This document shows, piece by piece, positions 5,373-6,328 of a stretch of DNA of 6,328 bases (position 1 is its first letter; each line of letters begins with the position of its first letter). The position numbers were made by a program, and so were the translations under genes. This DNA comes from Caryophanales bacterium UBA6414. Lineage in GTDB: Bacteria > Bacillota_I > Bacilli_A > RF39 > UBA660. Location: assembly GCA_002438545.1 (NCBI GenBank), contig DJPK01000021.1, positions 1 to 6,328 of the forward strand. The letters run 5' to 3'. The notes beneath the pieces are model-generated. The model was not told where the DNA came from and did not search any database. It saw only the letters and a program-made list of their open reading frames with translations.

Positions 5373-5479
5373 TACTCAATCTGCATTAGATTAAGTACTT
5401 CACAAACATTTAGGTAAGTACTCAACATAGCAAAGTTAAGTATTTCCCTTTTTTATTATATGCAAGTCTTCTTGCTTAC
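5363..5479 (-). ncRNA. Predicted antisense RNA (type I antitoxin), module A
   Basis: A minus-strand promoter (5486-5514) should start an RNA near 5479. It begins with a GCAAG-AAGA-CTTGC hairpin (5475-5462), crosses the peptide mRNA's terminator and 3' UTR, and ends at an intrinsic terminator: stem AGTACT-AATCT with AGATT-AGTACT (5371-5399), followed by seven U from the AAAAAAA at 5363-5369. The RNA of about 115 nt would overlap the last 90 nt of the mRNA and barely touch the coding region. This is the convergent 3'-overlap arrangement of txpA/RatA or bsrG/SR4. Confidence 0.75.
5413..5454 (+). terminator. Terminator of peptide mRNA, module A
   Basis: GGTAAGTACTCAAC (5413-5426) pairs with GTTAAGTATTTCC (5435-5447) with two mismatches and one G-U pair, followed by a C and six T (5449-5454). 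Confidence 0.8.
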
Positions 5480-5485
5480 ATACTA

Positions 5486-5514
5486 ATAATATCATAAACA
5501 ATTAATATTGTCAA
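5486..5514 (-). promoter_or_regulatory. Antisense promoter, module A
   Basis: On the minus strand: TTGACA (5514-5509), 17-bp spacer, TATTAT (5491-5486) preceded by TGA. This is a consensus -35 with an extended -10. Bases 5449-5500 match 5824-5875 in module B with one difference. Confidence 0.88.
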
Positions 5515-5561
5515 AAGAATTAACTACATAATACATTAATAAAAAAGTTCTGTTAATTCTC

Positions 5562-5590
5562 TTGCTTTATAAATATGCTTATTATATAAT
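5562..5590 (+). promoter_or_regulatory. Promoter of peptide mRNA, module B
   Basis: TTGCTT (5562-5567), 17 bp, TATAAT (5585-5590); predicted start near 5597. GTTCTGTTAATT (5547-5558) upstream is identical to module A. Confidence 0.85.
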
Positions 5591-5621
5591 TCCTAATAGG
5601 AATATTTGATGTGAGTGTCGT

Positions 5622-5647
5622 CCTCCAATCTAGTAAAAGAAAGGAGG
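5622..5647 (+). promoter_or_regulatory. Shine-Dalgarno-masking stem, module B
   Basis: CCTCC (5622-5626) is perfectly complementary to the Shine-Dalgarno GGAGG (5643-5647) across a 16-base loop. The same CCTCC can instead pair with GGAGG at 5787-5791 in the 3' UTR, so the ribosome binding site may be switchable. Confidence 0.6.
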
Positions 5648-5655
5648 TAGATAAA

Positions 5656-5748
5656 ATGAAAACTAAAACTTTTATAATAAAAGTTCTAAGGCTCATTGCT
5701 ATCATCTTACTGTTATCTACCTTATTGGTATTAGCAATAAAAAAATAG
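5656..5748 (+). CDS. Small hydrophobic peptide, putative type I toxin, module B (30 aa)
   Basis: The peptide starts MKTKTFIIKVLRL, has a hydrophobic helix of about 17 residues (IAIILLLSTLLVLA) and ends IKK. Its sequence is unrelated to the module A/C peptide except for the basic start, membrane helix and shared Ile-Lys-Lys ending. Those last codons (ATAAAAAAATAG) are identical in all three modules, probably because they also encode the U-run of the antisense terminator. AAAGGAGG lies before the ATG. Promoter, terminator and antisense promoter are all placed as in module A. I do not recognise a named family. Confidence 0.78.
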   Translation: MKTKTFIIKVLRLIAIILLLSTLLVLAIKK

Positions 5749-5854
5749 ACACTCTTCAGCATTGACAGAGTGTCAAACCCATTTATGGAGGAGACATTCA
5801 CTTGCGAAATCAAATGTTCCTCTTTTTTTATTATATGCAAGTATTCTTGCTTAC
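5739..5854 (-). ncRNA. Predicted antisense RNA (type I antitoxin), module B
   Basis: The minus-strand promoter at 5861-5889 should start this RNA near 5854. It has a 5' hairpin GCAAG-AATA-CTTGC (5850-5837), covers the mRNA 3' UTR and ends at stem GACACTCT/AGAGTGTC (5748-5755 with 5767-5774), followed by seven U from AAAAAAA (5739-5745). The length, about 116 nt, is almost the same as in module A although the middle part is unrelated. Confidence 0.75.
5788..5829 (+). terminator. Terminator of peptide mRNA, module B
   Basis: GAGGA (5788-5792), one bulged G and ACATT (5794-5798) pair with AATGT and TCCTC (5813-5822), followed by seven T (5823-5829). Confidence 0.85.
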
Positions 5855-5860
5855 ATACTA

Positions 5861-5889
5861 ATAATATCATAAACATTTGCTAATGTCAA
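5861..5889 (-). promoter_or_regulatory. Antisense promoter, module B
   Basis: On the minus strand: TTGACA (5889-5884), 17-bp spacer, TATTAT (5866-5861) with TGA before it. Boxes and spacing equal module A although half of the spacer has diverged. Confidence 0.88.
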
Positions 5890-5976
5890 AAAAAATAACT
5901 AAATTATTGAATAATTTAATATTAGTATAATTTCTAGATATATTATAAAATACACAATAAAACTTTGTTAATTTTG

Positions 5977-6005
5977 TTGCTTTATCGTCGCACAAATAGT
6001 ACAAT
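5977..6005 (+). promoter_or_regulatory. Promoter of peptide mRNA, module C
   Basis: TTGCTT (5977-5982), 17 bp, TACAAT (6000-6005), both boxes identical to module A while the spacer differs at four positions. The upstream block reads CTTTGTTAATT (5963-5973), diverged from A and B. Confidence 0.78.
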
Positions 6006-6070
6006 CAAGTATAGGGAATACTAACCATTGAGTACTTGCCAACTTCTTAAAGGAAGGAGGCTTGATATTT

Positions 6071-6160
6071 ATGAAGAAAAAAGATTTATTAATCACATTT
6101 CTAATACTAATTATCATTTTATTAATAGTCTCTATAATGATTCTATGTATAAAAAAATAG
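6071..6160 (+). CDS. Small hydrophobic peptide, putative type I toxin, module C (29 aa)
   Basis: The peptide is identical to that of module A (MKKKDLL start, one Ile/Leu-rich membrane helix, IKK end). The two base differences within the gene (ATT to ATC, TTA to CTA) are both silent, which points to selection on the peptide. The ribosome binding site AAGGAAGGAGG and the masking hairpin (6038-6061) are kept. The hairpin and U-run that would end an antisense RNA remain at 6151-6187, but the downstream antisense promoter of modules A and B is absent, so control must come from elsewhere or be lost. Confidence 0.8.
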   Translation: MKKKDLLITFLILIIILLIVSIMILCIKK

Positions 6161-6249
6161 TACTCAATCTGCATTAGATTAAGTACTTAAACAAAAACTT
6201 TGGGTAAGTACTCAACACAGCAAAGTTAAGTATTTCCCTTTTTATTATA
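6151..6249 (-). ncRNA. Antisense RNA region of module C, without its own promoter
   Basis: The antisense body and terminator (stem 6159-6187, U-run from 6151-6157) match module A. The 5' hairpin and both promoter boxes are replaced by AT-rich sequence: only a TTGCAA (6285-6280) with a poor -10 can be found. Minus-strand read-through from the tRNA gene at 6300 could still transcribe it. Confidence 0.35.
6202..6243 (+). terminator. Terminator of peptide mRNA, module C
   Basis: GGTAAGTACTCAAC (6203-6216) pairs imperfectly with GTTAAGTATTTCCC (6225-6238), followed by five T. Confidence 0.78.
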
Positions 6250-6299
6250 TGCAATAATAAAATATTTAAATAATTAATATTGCAACTAACCATAATAAT

Positions 6300-6328
6300 T
6301 GGTGCAGGTGAAGGGACTTGAACCCCCA
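6300..6328 (-). tRNA. tRNA 3' part, probably tRNA-Leu, cut by the window edge
   Basis: The minus strand reads GGGGG-TTCAAGT-CCCTT (T arm, two G-U pairs), then CACCTGC (acceptor 3' strand), A and an encoded CCA ending at 6300. The acceptor would begin GCAGGTG, which with this T arm resembles Firmicutes tRNA-Leu. The anticodon lies outside the window, so the identity is tentative. No clear terminator lies between its 3' end and module C. Confidence 0.85.

Larger units (their letters stand above)
5179..5400 (+). repeat. Module A copy of a 222-bp direct repeat
   Basis: This stretch aligns without gaps to 5967-6188 (module C) with about ten differences. It spans promoter, 5' UTR, peptide gene and the antisense terminator hairpin. 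Similarity resumes at the mRNA terminator (5413-5460 with 6203-6250). Confidence 0.95.
5967..6188 (+). repeat. Module C copy of the 222-bp direct repeat
   Basis: Gapless match to 5179-5400 with about ten differences: four in the promoter spacer, four in the 5' UTR and two synonymous changes in the peptide gene. Confidence 0.95.

Noticed and set aside
5180..5428. Minus-strand open frames over modules A and C (also 5968-6174) and B (5553-5876)
   Set aside because: They run through promoters, terminators and the peptide genes on the other strand and lack ribosome binding sites. The similarity between two of them only reflects the direct repeat.
5901..5917. Perfect palindrome AAATTATT-G-AATAATTT
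   Set aside because: It is entirely AT apart from its centre, has no T-run or matching partner, and is expected by chance in DNA this AT-rich. It lies between modules B and C and I see no function for it.
5926..5931. TATAAT between modules B and C
   Set aside because: No -35 at proper spacing (the nearest TTGAAT leaves 13 bp), no TG extension, and module C has a better promoter downstream.
5181..6250. CRISPR array or insertion sequence as explanation of the repeats
   Set aside because: The copies are long, few and each contains a full transcription unit; there are no short regular repeats, transposase or terminal inverted repeats.
6300..6328. tRNA as attachment site of an integrated element spanning the TA-like modules
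   Set aside because: No integrase and no second copy of the tRNA 3' end is present in the window.

Overview
The window is very AT-rich, densely packed DNA from a low-GC Gram-positive bacterium of the Bacilli/Mollicutes-related lineages, possibly a gut lineage near Erysipelotrichia or RF39 (inference from gene content). Tryptophan is read from TGG throughout and one gene ends in TGA, so the standard bacterial code fits. Strong Shine-Dalgarno sequences and extended (TGn) -10 boxes recur.

Left part (4-3719), housekeeping, all on +. A SpoIVFA-like membrane protein and a SpoIVFB-like M50 intramembrane protease are nearly contiguous. A promoter and a SAM-I-type riboswitch with terminator follow, controlling a compact (265 aa) methionine adenosyltransferase, then a DUF1294 membrane protein. 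A consensus promoter starts the L21 leader RNA and the rplU-prp-rpmA operon, in which Prp is expected to trim the N-terminal extension visible on L27. In Bacillus subtilis spoIVFA-spoIVFB sits directly before rplU-ysxB-rpmA, so this is the ancestral order with metK and DUF1294 between the two halves.

Middle part (3720-5141). A GNAT acetyltransferase on - and an unrecognised 199-aa protein on + are transcribed divergently from a 103-bp region with back-to-back extended -10 promoters. The unknown gene ends at a strong two-part terminator.

Right part (5142-6250), the most unusual. Three tandem modules, A, B and C, each have a sigma-A-type promoter, a short 5' UTR whose Shine-Dalgarno can be masked by a hairpin, a 29-30 codon hydrophobic peptide ending in Ile-Lys-Lys, and a terminator. 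A and B also have a consensus promoter on the opposite strand downstream. It would drive an antisense RNA of about 115 nt that ends at a hairpin plus U-run embedded in the peptide's last codons. This is the architecture of type I toxin-antitoxin loci with convergent, 3'-overlapping RNAs. A and C encode identical peptides; B encodes an unrelated one on the same chassis. In each module the mRNA 5' end is complementary to its own 3' end, suggesting a switch. C has lost the antisense promoter and lies just downstream of a minus-strand tRNA (probably tRNA-Leu) cut by the window edge.
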